Of a DNA stretch of 64,000 nucleotides, positions 55,525-64,000 are shown piece by piece. Source of the DNA: Nonomuraea jabiensis (GTDB taxonomy: Bacteria; Actinomycetota; Actinomycetes; Streptosporangiales; Streptosporangiaceae); NCBI RefSeq assembly GCF_014204795.1, contig NZ_JACHMB010000001.1, positions 1,302,001 to 1,366,000 on the forward strand. Reading direction: 5' to 3'. Under the pieces are notes generated by a model that searched no databases, had not been told where the DNA came from, and saw only the letters and a program-made list of their open reading frames with translations. Position numbers and translations under genes: made by a program. Every line of letters starts with the position of its first letter. The first letter of the stretch is position 1.

Positions 55525-56563
55525 CTGCCGCCTCCGCGAGCGCCTGGTCGAGCGTCTCCCTGGTGGCCACGCCGACGACCTTGCCCTGCTCGTCCACGGC
55601 CACCGCGCAGCCGGACGGCGACAGCAGCGCCGCGTCGAGGGCCGTGCGCATGGAGTCGCGCCCGTACACGAACGTCCCGTACGGCTCCAGCTCGTCGGGC
55701 CGATCCCGGGAGACCCACCCGGTCGGCCTGCCGTCCTCCACGACCAGCCGCCACGGCTCATCCCCGGCGTCGGTCAGGCCGGTCAGGTCGGTACGCAGCC
55801 GCAGCCCGCCCGTCGAGATGAACTGCAGCCGCCGGATCCCCCGGTCGTGCCCCAGGAACTCCTTGACGAAGTCGTCGGCCGGCTCCGACAGCAGCGTCTT
55901 GGGGGCCGCGATCTGCGCCAGCTTGCCGCCCACCCGCAGCACCGCCACGCGGTCGCCCAGCTTGATGGCCTCGTCGATGTCGTGCGTGACGAACACGATG
56001 GTCTTGTTCAGCTCGGACTGGAGCCTGAGCAGCTCGTCCTGCAGGCTGGTGCGCACGATGGGGTCGACCGCGCTGAACGGCTCGTCCATGAGCAGCACGG
56101 GCGGGTCGGCGGCCAGCGCCCTGGCCACGCCCACGCGCTGCTGCTGCCCGCCCGAGAGCTGGAAGGGGTAGCGACCGGCCAGCGCCGGGTCGAGGCCGAC
56201 CCGTTCGAGCAGCTCCATGGCCCTGGCGCGGGCCTTCTTCTTGTCCCAGCCGAGCAGGTAGGGGACGGTGGCGATGTTGTCGACGATCTTCCGGTGCGGG
56301 AAGAGGCCGGCCTGCTGGATGACGTACCCGATGCCGCGCCGCAGCGTCGGCGGGTCGATGCCCTGGACCGGGGTGCCGTCGAGGAGGATCTGGCCCTCGG
56401 AGGCGTCGATCATCCGGTTGATCATCCGGAGGGACGTGGTTTTACCGCAGCCCGAGGGGCCGACGAGCACGGTGATCTCTCCCGTGGGCGCCTCGAGGTC
56501 GAGACGGTCCACGGCGACCGTTCCGTCTGGGTAGCGTTTGGTGACAGCGTCGAATGTGATCAC
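55517..56563 (-). CDS. Osmoprotectant ABC transporter ATP-binding protein with CBS domain
   Basis: The 348-residue protein has Walker A GPSGCGKTT, signature LSGGQQQRVGVARAL, Walker B VLLMDEPFSAVDP and the switch His in VTHDIDEA. A C-terminal region with CBS character (about 250-345) follows, like OpuA/OpuC ATPases that sense ionic strength. It is first in the four-gene operon and energises import. GTG 56563 is the start. Confidence 0.93.
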   Translation of the reverse strand: MITFDAVTKRYPDGTVAVDRLDLEAPTGEITVLVGPSGCGKTTSLRMINRMIDASEGQILLDGTPVQGIDPPTLRRGIGYVIQQAGLFPHRKIVDNIATVPYLLGWDKKKARARAMELLERVGLDPALAGRYPFQLSGGQQQRVGVARALAADPPVLLMDEPFSAVDPIVRTSLQDELLRLQSELNKTIVFVTHDIDEAIKLGDRVAVLRVGGKLAQIAAPKTLLSEPADDFVKEFLGHDRGIRRLQFISTGGLRLRTDLTGLTDAGDEPWRLVVEDGRPTGWVSRDRPDELEPYGTFVYGRDSMRTALDAALLSPSGCAVAVDEQGKVVGVATRETLDQALAEAADG

Positions 56564-56888
56564 GCGCGAACTCTCGCTTCAGGCTTCTGTGGCAGGGGTC
56601 GCAGCCCCCGTGCCACGACCGCCGCATGATCTATCGCAGCACAGACTACGGCGATCCGGACCACCGTGTCGTCCCGGGATCCCGCTGAAACGCTTCAGTT
56701 GAGCTGGATATTTACCCCAAATCTCGAAGTGGTAGTGCGCCGGACCGTGGTGTGTTGGCATGATTACCTCCACGAACTTGTGACCTATACCTCCACAAAG
56801 TTCCGACGAACATCCCGAATGAAAGTCACGAACTTCAGCCCCTCACCCCTCACCTCAGCGTCCGCTCACAGCAAGAGGATCCGGCCCC
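56564..56888. promoter_or_regulatory. Divergent intergenic region with repeated CACGAACTT
   Basis: This 325-bp region separates the transporter operon and the sigma-like gene. CACGAACTT occurs at 56771-56779 and 56827-56835, both reading toward the sigma-like gene. GAAC cores resemble -35 elements of ECF-type promoters, so one or both could mark its promoter. A 64-codon minus-strand frame (56579-56773) shows no family or ribosome site and was not called. Confidence 0.4.
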
Positions 56889-58706
56889 GTGTCTCAGCCG
56901 CTCACCGATCAGCGCCGACGCGCCGAGTTGATCGCAGAGCTCTACGACCGCCATGCCGCTGGGCTGTTCGCGTACTGCGCTGACCAGCTCGGCGACCTAG
57001 GCTCCGCGTCCGACGTACTGGTGACCTTGTTCTCCAGCGTCGCCGGCGTTCCCTCCGCCGCCGAGGCGCCCCGCGCCGCTCTCTACGCGTTCGCCCGCCG
57101 CGAGATCCGCCGGCGGGACATCGTCTACGCGCCCCCCTCCATCGATCCGCTGATCGACCCGGCCTCCGCCCTCGTCGAGCGCACCTTCCGCGAGCTGCGG
57201 CCACACCAGCGCGAAGTGCTGGTGCTGTGCGCGGTCTGCGGGATGAGCAAGGCGGAGCTGGCATGGGTACTCGACGTCGCCCCCGACACCGCCGAGGAAA
57301 TGGCGGTGGGAGCGGCCCACCACTTCCGGCACGCCCTGGTGACGGCACTCTCCTCGACGGGGGTCCGCGTGCCCAAGCCGGTGGCGGACGTGTACGGCGC
57401 CCTGGGCGTGGCCCCGCTCGCCGACATCATCGGCCGCCTCCCCTGGGCGCAGCCACCCGGAGCCCTCCGCATCCACTTCGCGGGCTCCCGTTCCGCCAGT
57501 CCCGCCCCGCTCTTCGTCAAGCCCCGCTGGCCCAGCCCGCCGATGTGGCCGCAGCCCCTGGCGGACGCGGACCCGGCGACCAGCACGGTCATCTTCCCGG
57601 CCGAGCTGCTGACGCCGCCGTCGCCGTCGCACGTGCCCGAGCACGCCGCCACGACGGCCCCGATGCCCAAGCTGAACAACTCCCCGGAATCCGCACCGCG
57701 CCGCGGAGAAGTCCCGACCTCGCACGTTCCCTTCGGAGAAGCCCCGACTTTCTTCGGAGAGGGCCGGAGCTCGACTCCGGTCTCCTTCTTCGGAGACGAC
57801 ACGACCTCGACCGCCCGCTCCCCCCTCAGGGACCCGTTGGCCTCCGCCCAGCGTCTGCACGATCCGCTGGGTCCCACCCCGTCTCTCAGAGATCCTCTGG
57901 CGGCGGTGGACGGCGCACGGCCCGATCAGCCCGGCACACCACAGACAGCTCCACCCTTCGCAGGGAGGACCCCAGTGCCGCCTTACATCCATCCGTTCTT
58001 CCAGGACCCGCCCGACGAGCCTTTCGGCGGTCCGGAACCCTTCGCGACCGGCGACGTGATCTTACCCAGGGACACCGCGGAGCCCTTCGCGACCGGCGAC
58101 GTGATCCTGCCCAGGGATCTCCCCAAGCCGTTCTCGGACGACGACGACGGCGACATCCTGGCCCCCAGGGACCCGCACCCCGACGTGCTGGTGCACAAGG
58201 GCCCCGCCCGCCCGCTCCAGCAACCGCCGCGGACGAACGAGCCGGCCCGCGACGCGGCGCCCCTCTTCCGCCCTCGGCCCAAGTCCGCCAGGCGCACCAA
58301 GCCCGCCAAGCCCTCCGAGCCGGCCGGGCGCACCCCCAAGCCGGCCGAGCCCGCGAGGCCCGCCGAACCGGTCTACCGCCTGCCCCTGTACGACAAGGCG
58401 CCCCCGAAGCCCCCCACTCTGCCCAGGCCCTCCTCCTCGTCGAGCAGGAAGACCCAGGCCCCGCCCGACGAGGAACCCCAAGGGACCTTCGCCTCGCTCT
58501 CCCCGGAGCCCTCGCTCCTGGCCCCGCGCCCGGTCCGCCCCCGTCCGGTGCCCAAGAAGCGCCCGGCGTACACGGCCCGGCCCGAGAAGCCCCGCCGCCG
58601 CAAGGACCGGCACTTCGACTGGGCCTGGGAGGTCGTCGGGTTCCTGGTCTGCGTGGCGATCGCCATGATCGTCTTCTTCTCGATGCCCGCGTTCCTCCAC
58701 CCGTGA
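56889..58706 (+). CDS. ECF-sigma-like protein with disordered linker and C-terminal membrane anchor
   Basis: The 605-residue protein starts with a divergent sigma region 2 (about 8-75; LIAELYDRHAAGLFAYC) and region 4 (about 95-150; LRPHQREVLVLCAVCGMSK). A Pro/Ala/Ser/Lys-rich stretch of about 400 residues is almost certainly unstructured, and includes a duplicated EPFATGDVILPRD unit. One transmembrane helix (about 582-600) ends the protein. The sigma part is therefore tethered to the membrane from the cytoplasm. A TTA codon lies at 58062-58064. GTG 56889 is the start. No anti-sigma gene is nearby. Confidence 0.7.
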   Translation: MSQPLTDQRRRAELIAELYDRHAAGLFAYCADQLGDLGSASDVLVTLFSSVAGVPSAAEAPRAALYAFARREIRRRDIVYAPPSIDPLIDPASALVERTFRELRPHQREVLVLCAVCGMSKAELAWVLDVAPDTAEEMAVGAAHHFRHALVTALSSTGVRVPKPVADVYGALGVAPLADIIGRLPWAQPPGALRIHFAGSRSASPAPLFVKPRWPSPPMWPQPLADADPATSTVIFPAELLTPPSPSHVPEHAATTAPMPKLNNSPESAPRRGEVPTSHVPFGEAPTFFGEGRSSTPVSFFGDDTTSTARSPLRDPLASAQRLHDPLGPTPSLRDPLAAVDGARPDQPGTPQTAPPFAGRTPVPPYIHPFFQDPPDEPFGGPEPFATGDVILPRDTAEPFATGDVILPRDLPKPFSDDDDGDILAPRDPHPDVLVHKGPARPLQQPPRTNEPARDAAPLFRPRPKSARRTKPAKPSEPAGRTPKPAEPARPAEPVYRLPLYDKAPPKPPTLPRPSSSSSRKTQAPPDEEPQGTFASLSPEPSLLAPRPVRPRPVPKKRPAYTARPEKPRRRKDRHFDWAWEVVGFLVCVAIAMIVFFSMPAFLHP

Positions 58707-58755
58707 CCCGTACGCCCGGCGACGGCCGGGCGGGTCGCGGCGAGCGGAGTTCTCC

Positions 58756-59232
58756 TCAGCTCGCCGCCTGCTTCACGAGCGCGCTGATCCGCTCCTCGCT
58801 CTCGGCGGTCAGCTCCGTCAGCGCGAAGGCGGTCGGCCACATGGTGCCGTCGTCGAGGTTCGCCGGGTCGTTGAAGCCGAGGGTCGAGTACCGCGTCTTG
58901 AACTTCTGCGAGGGCTGGAAGAAGCAGACGATCTTGCCGTCCTTGGCGTAGGCGGGCTGCCCGTACCAGAGCTTCGCCGACAGGGACGGGGCGCTGGCCT
59001 TGACGATGGCGTGGATCCGCTCGGCGATGACCCGGTCCTCATCCGCCATCTCGGCGATCTTCTCGAGCACGTCCCGCTCCGCGTCCGCCGCCTTGTCCGC
59101 GGCCGAAGAGCGGCGCGCGGCCTTCTTCAGCTCCTGGGCGTGCTCCTTCATCGCGGCCCGCTCGTCATCGGTGAACCCGTCGAACGTGCCGCCGGCCGCG
59201 GTGGTCTTGGTGGTCTTCTTCGTTTCGCTCAT
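58756..59232 (-). CDS. DUF1801 domain protein
   Basis: The 158-residue protein has a Lys/Ala-rich N-terminal helix and a DUF1801/YdhG-like domain with [18 protein letters not shown] and later YSTLGFNDP. The fold is shared with small proteins of unknown role. The start ATG 59232 follows AAGGAGAG. It is followed on the same strand by the CMD gene upstream (59326-59781), spaced about 94 bp. Confidence 0.8.
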   Translation of the reverse strand: MSETKKTTKTTAAGGTFDGFTDDERAAMKEHAQELKKAARRSSAADKAADAERDVLEKIAEMADEDRVIAERIHAIVKASAPSLSAKLWYGQPAYAKDGKIVCFFQPSQKFKTRYSTLGFNDPANLDDGTMWPTAFALTELTAESEERISALVKQAAS

Positions 59233-59325
59233 GGTGAGACTCTCCTTGTCCGTGAATCATCCGTCTTGCGAGGTTGCGGCCCCGGGCGGCGGATCAGTGT
59301 ATGCCGCCCGGGAAGCGTCATGCCC

Positions 59326-59781
59326 TTAGCCCCAGGCGCCGGCGATCTGGCGGGTGGTGGCGTTGAGCCGGTTGAACAGGTTGGTGACGCCGATCATCAG
59401 GACGATCGCGGCCAGCTGCTTCTCGTCGAAGTAGGTGGCGGCGCTGTCCCAGACCTCGTCGTTGACCGCGTCGGCGCGGTCGGCCAGCCGGGTGGCGGCC
59501 TCGGCCAGCGCGAGCGCCGCCCGCTCCTCATCGGTGAAGTACGGGGTCTCCCGCCAGGCGGCGACCGTGGCCAGCTTCTCCTCGCTCACCCCGGCCTTGC
59601 GGGCCGTCTTGACGCCGCCGTCCACGCAGGCGCTGCAGCCGTTGATCTGGCTGACCCGCAGGTGCACCAGCTCCAGCGTCTCCCCCTCCACCCCGCCGGA
59701 GTGCACGGCCTTGAAGATCTGCTGGATGGGCTGCATCGCGCCGGACAGGATCATGGCGGGGTTCTGCATACGAGGCTGCAT
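59326..59781 (-). CDS. Carboxymuconolactone decarboxylase/AhpD-like protein
   Basis: The 151-residue protein has the CxxC motif QINGCSACVDGG and is a close paralogue of the protein at 43866: they share the ELVHLRxSQINGCSxC and TWRETP/AWRETP blocks and the C-terminal NxFNRxNxxTR pattern. It probably acts as a peroxidase-like or thiol-linked enzyme. ATG 59781 follows AGAGGAGAAACCC. Confidence 0.85.
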   Translation of the reverse strand: MQPRMQNPAMILSGAMQPIQQIFKAVHSGGVEGETLELVHLRVSQINGCSACVDGGVKTARKAGVSEEKLATVAAWRETPYFTDEERAALALAEAATRLADRADAVNDEVWDSAATYFDEKQLAAIVLMIGVTNLFNRLNATTRQIAGAWG

Positions 59782-59962
59782 CGGGTTTCTCCTCTTTCAG
59801 GTCTGCGCCCCGTTCCCTCGGGGGCGTGACTCCATGACAGCCGGAGGAGGGCTACCATGACGACGTCGATGGGACACTTTGGGACAGTTGAAATGGCTCT
59901 GACCAGCAACGACCGTCCTCGAGAAGTTTCCGCCGGTGTGGGACAGAAAGACGGGGGAAACG

Positions 59963-62437
59963 GTGGCTGCGCAACAGAAGGCCGACCCGCAGGACGAGCT
60001 GGCCGCCCGCCTGCGCCTGCTCCAGGAGCTGTCGGAACGCGGCGTGCGGGCCCTGGCCCGGGACGCCGGCCTCAGCTCGTCGTCGCTGTCGCGCTACCTC
60101 AGCGGGCAGACGGTGCCTCCCTGGCCCGCGGTGGTCGCGCTCTGCCGCCTCCTCAAGCGTGACCCCCGCCCGCTGCGCCCCCTGTGGGAACGGGCCTCCA
60201 ACCCCCTGCCCGCGCCCCCGAAGACCAGCCGCCAGGTCCAGCCCCCCTCGCCGCCCGCGGGAGCGCCCCGCCCGCCCCGCAACGACCTGCCGCGCGACGT
60301 GCCCGACTTCACCGGACGCGAAGCCCAGCTCGCCGCCGTGCTCGCAGCCGTGGACAGCAGCCGGGTGGTCGCCATCGACGGCATGGCGGGCGTCGGCAAG
60401 ACCTGCCTGGCGGTGCACGCGGCCCACCGGCTGGGCGCCGGCTACCCCGACGCCCAGCTCTACCTGGACCTGCACGGGTTCACCGCCGGACGGGAGCCCC
60501 TCGGACCCGACCCCGCGCTGCGGGCCCTGCTCGCCGCCCTCGACGTCCCCTCGGAGAAGATCCCGCAGGAGGGCGGCATCGAGCCGCTGGCCGCCTGCTG
60601 GCGCTCCGAGCTCGCCCACCGGCGGGCCGTCGTGGTCCTCGACAACGTCGCCGACGCCGACCAGGTCCGCCCGCTGCTGCCCGGCGCCGGCCCCTCCGTC
60701 GCCCTGATCACCAGCCGCAACCGGCTGCTGGGCCTGGACGAGGTGCCCCCGGTGTCGCTGGACGTGCTGACCCCGCAGGAGAGCGCCGAACTGCTGGCCC
60801 GCGCCAGCGGCGACCCGGGCGGGCCCGACAGCCGGCTGTCCCGCGACCCGGAGTCCGCCGCCGAGGTGGTGCGGCTGTGCGGCCAGCTGCCGCTGGCCCT
60901 GCGGCTGGCCGCGGCCCGGCTGCGGCACCGGCCGGGCTGGACCGTGGGCATCCTCGTCGAGCGCATGGCGGAGGGGGCCACGGAGTTCGACACGGCGTTC
61001 GCGATGTCCGTACGGCAGCTGGACCGGTCGCAGCGCCGCTTCTTCCGGCTGCTGGGCCTGATGCCCGGCTCGACCTTCGACGAGTACGTGGCGGCGGCGC
61101 TGGCGGACATACCGCTGCGCAGCGCCCGGGCGATGCTGGAGGACCTGCTCGACGCGCACCTGGTCCAGCAGCCGGCGGCCGGCCGCTACCGCCTGCACGA
61201 CCTGGTGCGCCAGCACGCGCGCCGGGCCGCCGCCGAGCAGGACTCGCCGGCGGAGCTCGATCAGGCGCTGCGCCGGGTGCTCGACTACTACGTGCACGCG
61301 GCGGCCGCCGGCGACGCCGCCATGTCGTACCTGTCCCCCGACCGGACGGTCTCCGCGGGCCCGCCTCCCCCTGAGCTGCCGCAATTCGCCAACAAGCACG
61401 CGGCCCTCTACTGGTTCGCCACCGAGTACACCAACCTGATGGCCGTCTTCGAGGCGGCCGTCGCCGCCGGAGCCGACGCGCACGTGTGCGAGCTGCCGCG
61501 CTTCATGCGGGCGTTCTTCGCGCGGCGCTGCGGCACGACGCACCTCAACGTCCTGTTCGAGCGGTCGCTGGTGGCCGCGCAGCGCCTGGGCGACCCGGTG
61601 CAGCTGGCCGAGGCGCACAGCGACCTGGGCTTCGCCCGGTACAACGCGGGCCGGATGGCGGAGGCGGAGGCCGCGTACGAGGCGGCGGCGCCGCTGGTGT
61701 CCCAGACCGGGGCCACCAGGTCGGAGGCCGAGCTGACCATGCGCCGCGGCTACCTGAGATGGGACGAGGGCTACGTCGAGGAGCCGCTCGACCTCTTCCG
61801 GCTGGCGGGCAAGCTGTACGCGGACGCCGGCTGCCCGACGGGCACGGTCCACGCGACCGCGTACGAGGCCTGGGCGATGCTGCAGCTGGGACAGCGCGAG
61901 GAGGCGGCGCGGCTGGCCCGCGCGGCGCTGGACGTCCCGCACTCCGACCCCGCCTGGCCGCCCACGCTGACGGCCAGGATCACCCTCGGCGTGGCCATCG
62001 CCCCCGAGGCGCCCGCCGAGGCGCTGGAGCACCTGGAGCAGGCGCTGACGCTGGCCCGCGAGGACGGCCACAAGCACAACGAGGCGTGGTGCCTCAACTG
62101 CATGGGCGTCGCGCTGCGGCAGATGGGCCGGTACGAGGAGGCGCTCGCGAGCCACCGGCAGGCGTTCGCGCTGCTGGACGAGCTGTTCGAGGAGCACTGG
62201 AAGATCCACTTCCTCAACGGCTACGCCGAGACCTGCCGGCTGGCGGGCCTGCCCGAGGAGGCCCTGAGCCTGCACCGGCAGGCGCTGGAGCTGGCCCCGA
62301 AACTGGGCTACCGGTACGCGGAGGCACTGGCCCACGAGGGGGTCGCCGCGGTCCTCGACGAGAGCGACCCACCCACGGCCGCCGAACACCGCGCGGCCGG
62401 CCAGGCCATCCTCCAGGAGCTCAAACCGGCAACCTGA
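59963..62437 (+). CDS. XRE HTH - NB-ARC - TPR STAND regulator
   Basis: The 824-residue protein has an HTH (about 10-75; ALARDAGLSSSSLSRYLSGQ), a Pro-rich linker and an NB-ARC ATPase (Walker A GMAGVGKT at 140-147, Walker B VVVLDNVAD). About ten TPR-like helical pairs fill the second half. It differs from the gene at 32733 in having an XRE rather than an OmpR/BTAD head. Likely role is signal-dependent transcription control. GTG 59963 with GGGGGA four bases upstream is preferred; GTG 59936 is in frame. Confidence 0.8.
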   Translation: MAAQQKADPQDELAARLRLLQELSERGVRALARDAGLSSSSLSRYLSGQTVPPWPAVVALCRLLKRDPRPLRPLWERASNPLPAPPKTSRQVQPPSPPAGAPRPPRNDLPRDVPDFTGREAQLAAVLAAVDSSRVVAIDGMAGVGKTCLAVHAAHRLGAGYPDAQLYLDLHGFTAGREPLGPDPALRALLAALDVPSEKIPQEGGIEPLAACWRSELAHRRAVVVLDNVADADQVRPLLPGAGPSVALITSRNRLLGLDEVPPVSLDVLTPQESAELLARASGDPGGPDSRLSRDPESAAEVVRLCGQLPLALRLAAARLRHRPGWTVGILVERMAEGATEFDTAFAMSVRQLDRSQRRFFRLLGLMPGSTFDEYVAAALADIPLRSARAMLEDLLDAHLVQQPAAGRYRLHDLVRQHARRAAAEQDSPAELDQALRRVLDYYVHAAAAGDAAMSYLSPDRTVSAGPPPPELPQFANKHAALYWFATEYTNLMAVFEAAVAAGADAHVCELPRFMRAFFARRCGTTHLNVLFERSLVAAQRLGDPVQLAEAHSDLGFARYNAGRMAEAEAAYEAAAPLVSQTGATRSEAELTMRRGYLRWDEGYVEEPLDLFRLAGKLYADAGCPTGTVHATAYEAWAMLQLGQREEAARLARAALDVPHSDPAWPPTLTARITLGVAIAPEAPAEALEHLEQALTLAREDGHKHNEAWCLNCMGVALRQMGRYEEALASHRQAFALLDELFEEHWKIHFLNGYAETCRLAGLPEEALSLHRQALELAPKLGYRYAEALAHEGVAAVLDESDPPTAAEHRAAGQAILQELKPAT

Positions 62438-62614
62438 CGCCGGCGGATATCGCCACGCAGATTCGGTCCCGGTAAAAATCCTTGCGCAGAATGAGCAGAA
62501 CCCTGGACTCGCCGTTCTGGGGCGGGTGAGAATCCGATCGTCAACCGAAGATCGTGGAGACGCCGGGCAGCTCTTGTCCCGCGCGTAACCCCTGCTCGAC
62601 ACGGGCGAGGACGT

Positions 62615-64000
62615 ATGCGGGTAGTGCGTGGGCTGCTCACGGCGGCGCTGATTTTAACGATCTCCCCGGCGGTCGCCGCCCGGGCCGACGAGGTGCCGGA
62701 GCCACCGAAGGCCGTCCAGGAGCCGCCGCAGGCCGAGGAGTCCGCGGTCGCGGCCGCTCGGAGCGCCGGCCGGCCGGTGGAGATCGAATCGATGCGTACG
62801 GAGACCCGCCAGGTCTTCGCCAAACCGGACGGCACGCTCTCGATGGAGCTGAACGTCCGCCCGGTACGCGTCCGCCAGGCGGGCGGCTGGGTTCCCGTCG
62901 ACACCACGCTCCGCCTCAACCCCGACGGCTCGGTCAGCCCGGCCGCGACGGCGATCGGGCTGAGGTTCTCCGGCGGCGGTGACGCCCCGCTGGCCACGCT
63001 GTCGCGCGGCGCCAAGTCCCTGCAGCTCGGCTGGCAGGGCACGCTCCCCAAGCCCACGCTGAACGGCGACACCGCCACCTACGCCGAGGTCATGCCGGGC
63101 GTGGATCTCCAGGTCACCGCGGACGTGGACGGCTTCTCCCACATCCTGGTGGTCAAGTCGCGGGCCGCCGCCGAGAGCATGACGGAGCTGACGTTCCCGC
63201 TGTCGGCCTCCGGCCTGTCGGTCGAGTCGGACCAGGCGGGCAACATCGAGGCCGTCGACAAGAACGAGGGCACGATCTTCACCGCGCCCACCCCGAAGAT
63301 GTGGGACTCCAAGGGCATCACGAGCCCGCAGGCGCTCAAGGAGGGCCGCTCCCCCGAGGCGCGCGAGGCCACGATGGGCGTGGAGCTGGCGGGTAAGCAG
63401 CTGCGGCTCAAGCCCGACAGAAAGATGATGACGGACCCGAAGACCCACTTCCCCATCTATCTCGACCCGTACTTCTCGGCCGCCCGCAACGCCTGGACGG
63501 CGGTCTGGAGCAACTGGCCCAACTCCAACTACCTCAACTCCAGCGACGTCGCCCGGGTCGGCCACGTCGAGTCGCAGAAGAACCGCTCGTTCTTCCAGAT
63601 GAACACCGGCTCGACCATCCACGGCAAGCAGATCATCAAGGCCACGCTGCGCACCTACGAGACGTGGTCGTACTCCTGCAGCGCCCGCAAGGTCGAGGCG
63701 TGGGCCACCAACACCATCAGCAAGTCCACCACCTGGAACAACCAGCCCTCGTGGGTCAAGCTGCTGTCCACGGTGAACGTGGCCAAGGGCTGGGGCTCGT
63801 CCTGCCTGCCCGGCGGCGTCGAGTTCGACGTCACCCCGCAGGTCGTGGACGCCGCCGCCAAGAAGTGGCCCAACGTCACGATCGGCCTGCGGGCCACCAG
63901 CGAGACCGACGTGTACGCCTGGAAGAAGTTCAAGAACAACCCGAGCCTGGTCATCGAGTACAACTCGATCCCGTCCGACCCGGTGGCCGCCGACGCCTGG
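62615..64000 (+). CDS. Secreted DNRLRE/RHS-type surface protein, N-terminal part
   Basis: 462 codons are visible before the window ends. A signal peptide (1-24; LLTAALILTISPAVAARA) leads to a beta-rich region and a DNRLRE-like domain (about 285-455): YLNSSDVARVGH, RSFFQMNT, KATLRTYETWSYSC, TTWNNQPSW. In actinomycetes this module usually precedes RHS repeats and variable, often toxic, C-termini. ATG 62615 follows GGGCGAGG. The 14th codon is TTA (62654-62656). Confidence 0.8.
   Translation, partial: MRVVRGLLTAALILTISPAVAARADEVPEPPKAVQEPPQAEESAVAAARSAGRPVEIESMRTETRQVFAKPDGTLSMELNVRPVRVRQAGGWVPVDTTLRLNPDGSVSPAATAIGLRFSGGGDAPLATLSRGAKSLQLGWQGTLPKPTLNGDTATYAEVMPGVDLQVTADVDGFSHILVVKSRAAAESMTELTFPLSASGLSVESDQAGNIEAVDKNEGTIFTAPTPKMWDSKGITSPQALKEGRSPEAREATMGVELAGKQLRLKPDRKMMTDPKTHFPIYLDPYFSAARNAWTAVWSNWPNSNYLNSSDVARVGHVESQKNRSFFQMNTGSTIHGKQIIKATLRTYETWSYSCSARKVEAWATNTISKSTTWNNQPSWVKLLSTVNVAKGWGSSCLPGGVEFDVTPQVVDAAAKKWPNVTIGLRATSETDVYAWKKFKNNPSLVIEYNSIPSDPVAADAW

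Noticed and set aside
56579..56773. 64-codon minus-strand frame in the intergenic region
   Set aside because: No homology, no ribosome site, composition unlike neighbouring genes.
59852..62602. 900-codon minus-strand open frame opposite the XRE-NB-ARC gene
   Set aside because: Low-complexity Arg/Gly/Gln composition typical of antisense frames in GC-rich DNA; the plus-strand gene has clear domains.

Overview
The window is GC-rich DNA with strongly G/C-ending codons, GTG starts and many ATGA/GTGA stop-start overlaps. It carries a complete GlgE glycogen/trehalose pathway, AfsR-type STAND regulators, an ECF41-like sigma factor, secreted subtilases and a DNRLRE-type surface protein. This points to an actinomycete; a Streptosporangiales (Nonomuraea-like) host is my guess from overall style, not proven. 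No rRNA, tRNA, CRISPR, prophage or intact insertion sequence was recognised.

Layout. 1-6 kb: housekeeping and orphan genes (enoyl-CoA hydratase start, HhH-GPD protein, HesB-like protein, rhodanese-CBS protein, CehA/McbA-type PHP protein), then a translationally coupled pair made of an unknown protein and an XRE-ImmA/IrrE protease. 6-7 kb: a MarR/GbsR-like regulator behind an AT-rich leader with an inverted repeat. 7-15.2 kb: a catabolic locus with LysR, tartrate-dehydrogenase-like enzyme, GntR, MFS permease, 2-hydroxyacid dehydrogenase, AtuA-like protein, DUF4387 protein and hydrolase. 15.7-18.7 kb: a reduced ketosynthase locus (ACP, KAS III-like with a Cys-His-Asp set, KAS II, collapsed SDR). 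18.7-23.7 kb: quinone oxidoreductase behind a SoxR-box-like promoter, methyltransferase, collapsed LD-carboxypeptidase, secreted amidase, RpiR regulator.

23.7-38.1 kb is the alpha-glucan locus. glgP (minus) diverges from glgE-treS-mak, and glgB lies downstream of an inserted imine-reductase-like gene and a large AfsR-type regulator. TreS and maltokinase make maltose-1-phosphate, GlgE polymerises it, GlgB branches the glucan and GlgP degrades it. 38.2-41.7 kb holds two subtilases and a strong terminator array. 42-46 kb holds an orphan HigA-like antitoxin with a toxin stub, small enzymes, a carboxymuconolactone-decarboxylase/ECF41-like pair and a nucleotidyltransferase. 46-53 kb: secreted hydrolase, NarL-type two-component system, archaeal-type ATPase/nuclease, SppA, flavin reductase. 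53.2-56.6 kb: osmoprotectant ABC transporter. 56.9-64 kb: sigma-like protein with a C-terminal membrane anchor, DUF1801 and CMD proteins, XRE-NB-ARC-TPR regulator, and the start of a secreted DNRLRE/RHS-type protein.

Most notable: (i) several genes reduced to their ends with the middle missing (9.3, 14.2, 18.5, 20.5 kb), plus a toxin tail at 42.4 kb; (ii) a hairpin plus eight-codon upstream ORF covering the treS start; (iii) the KAS III-like enzyme with Asp in place of Asn; (iv) the membrane-anchored sigma-like protein; (v) several well-formed operator candidates.
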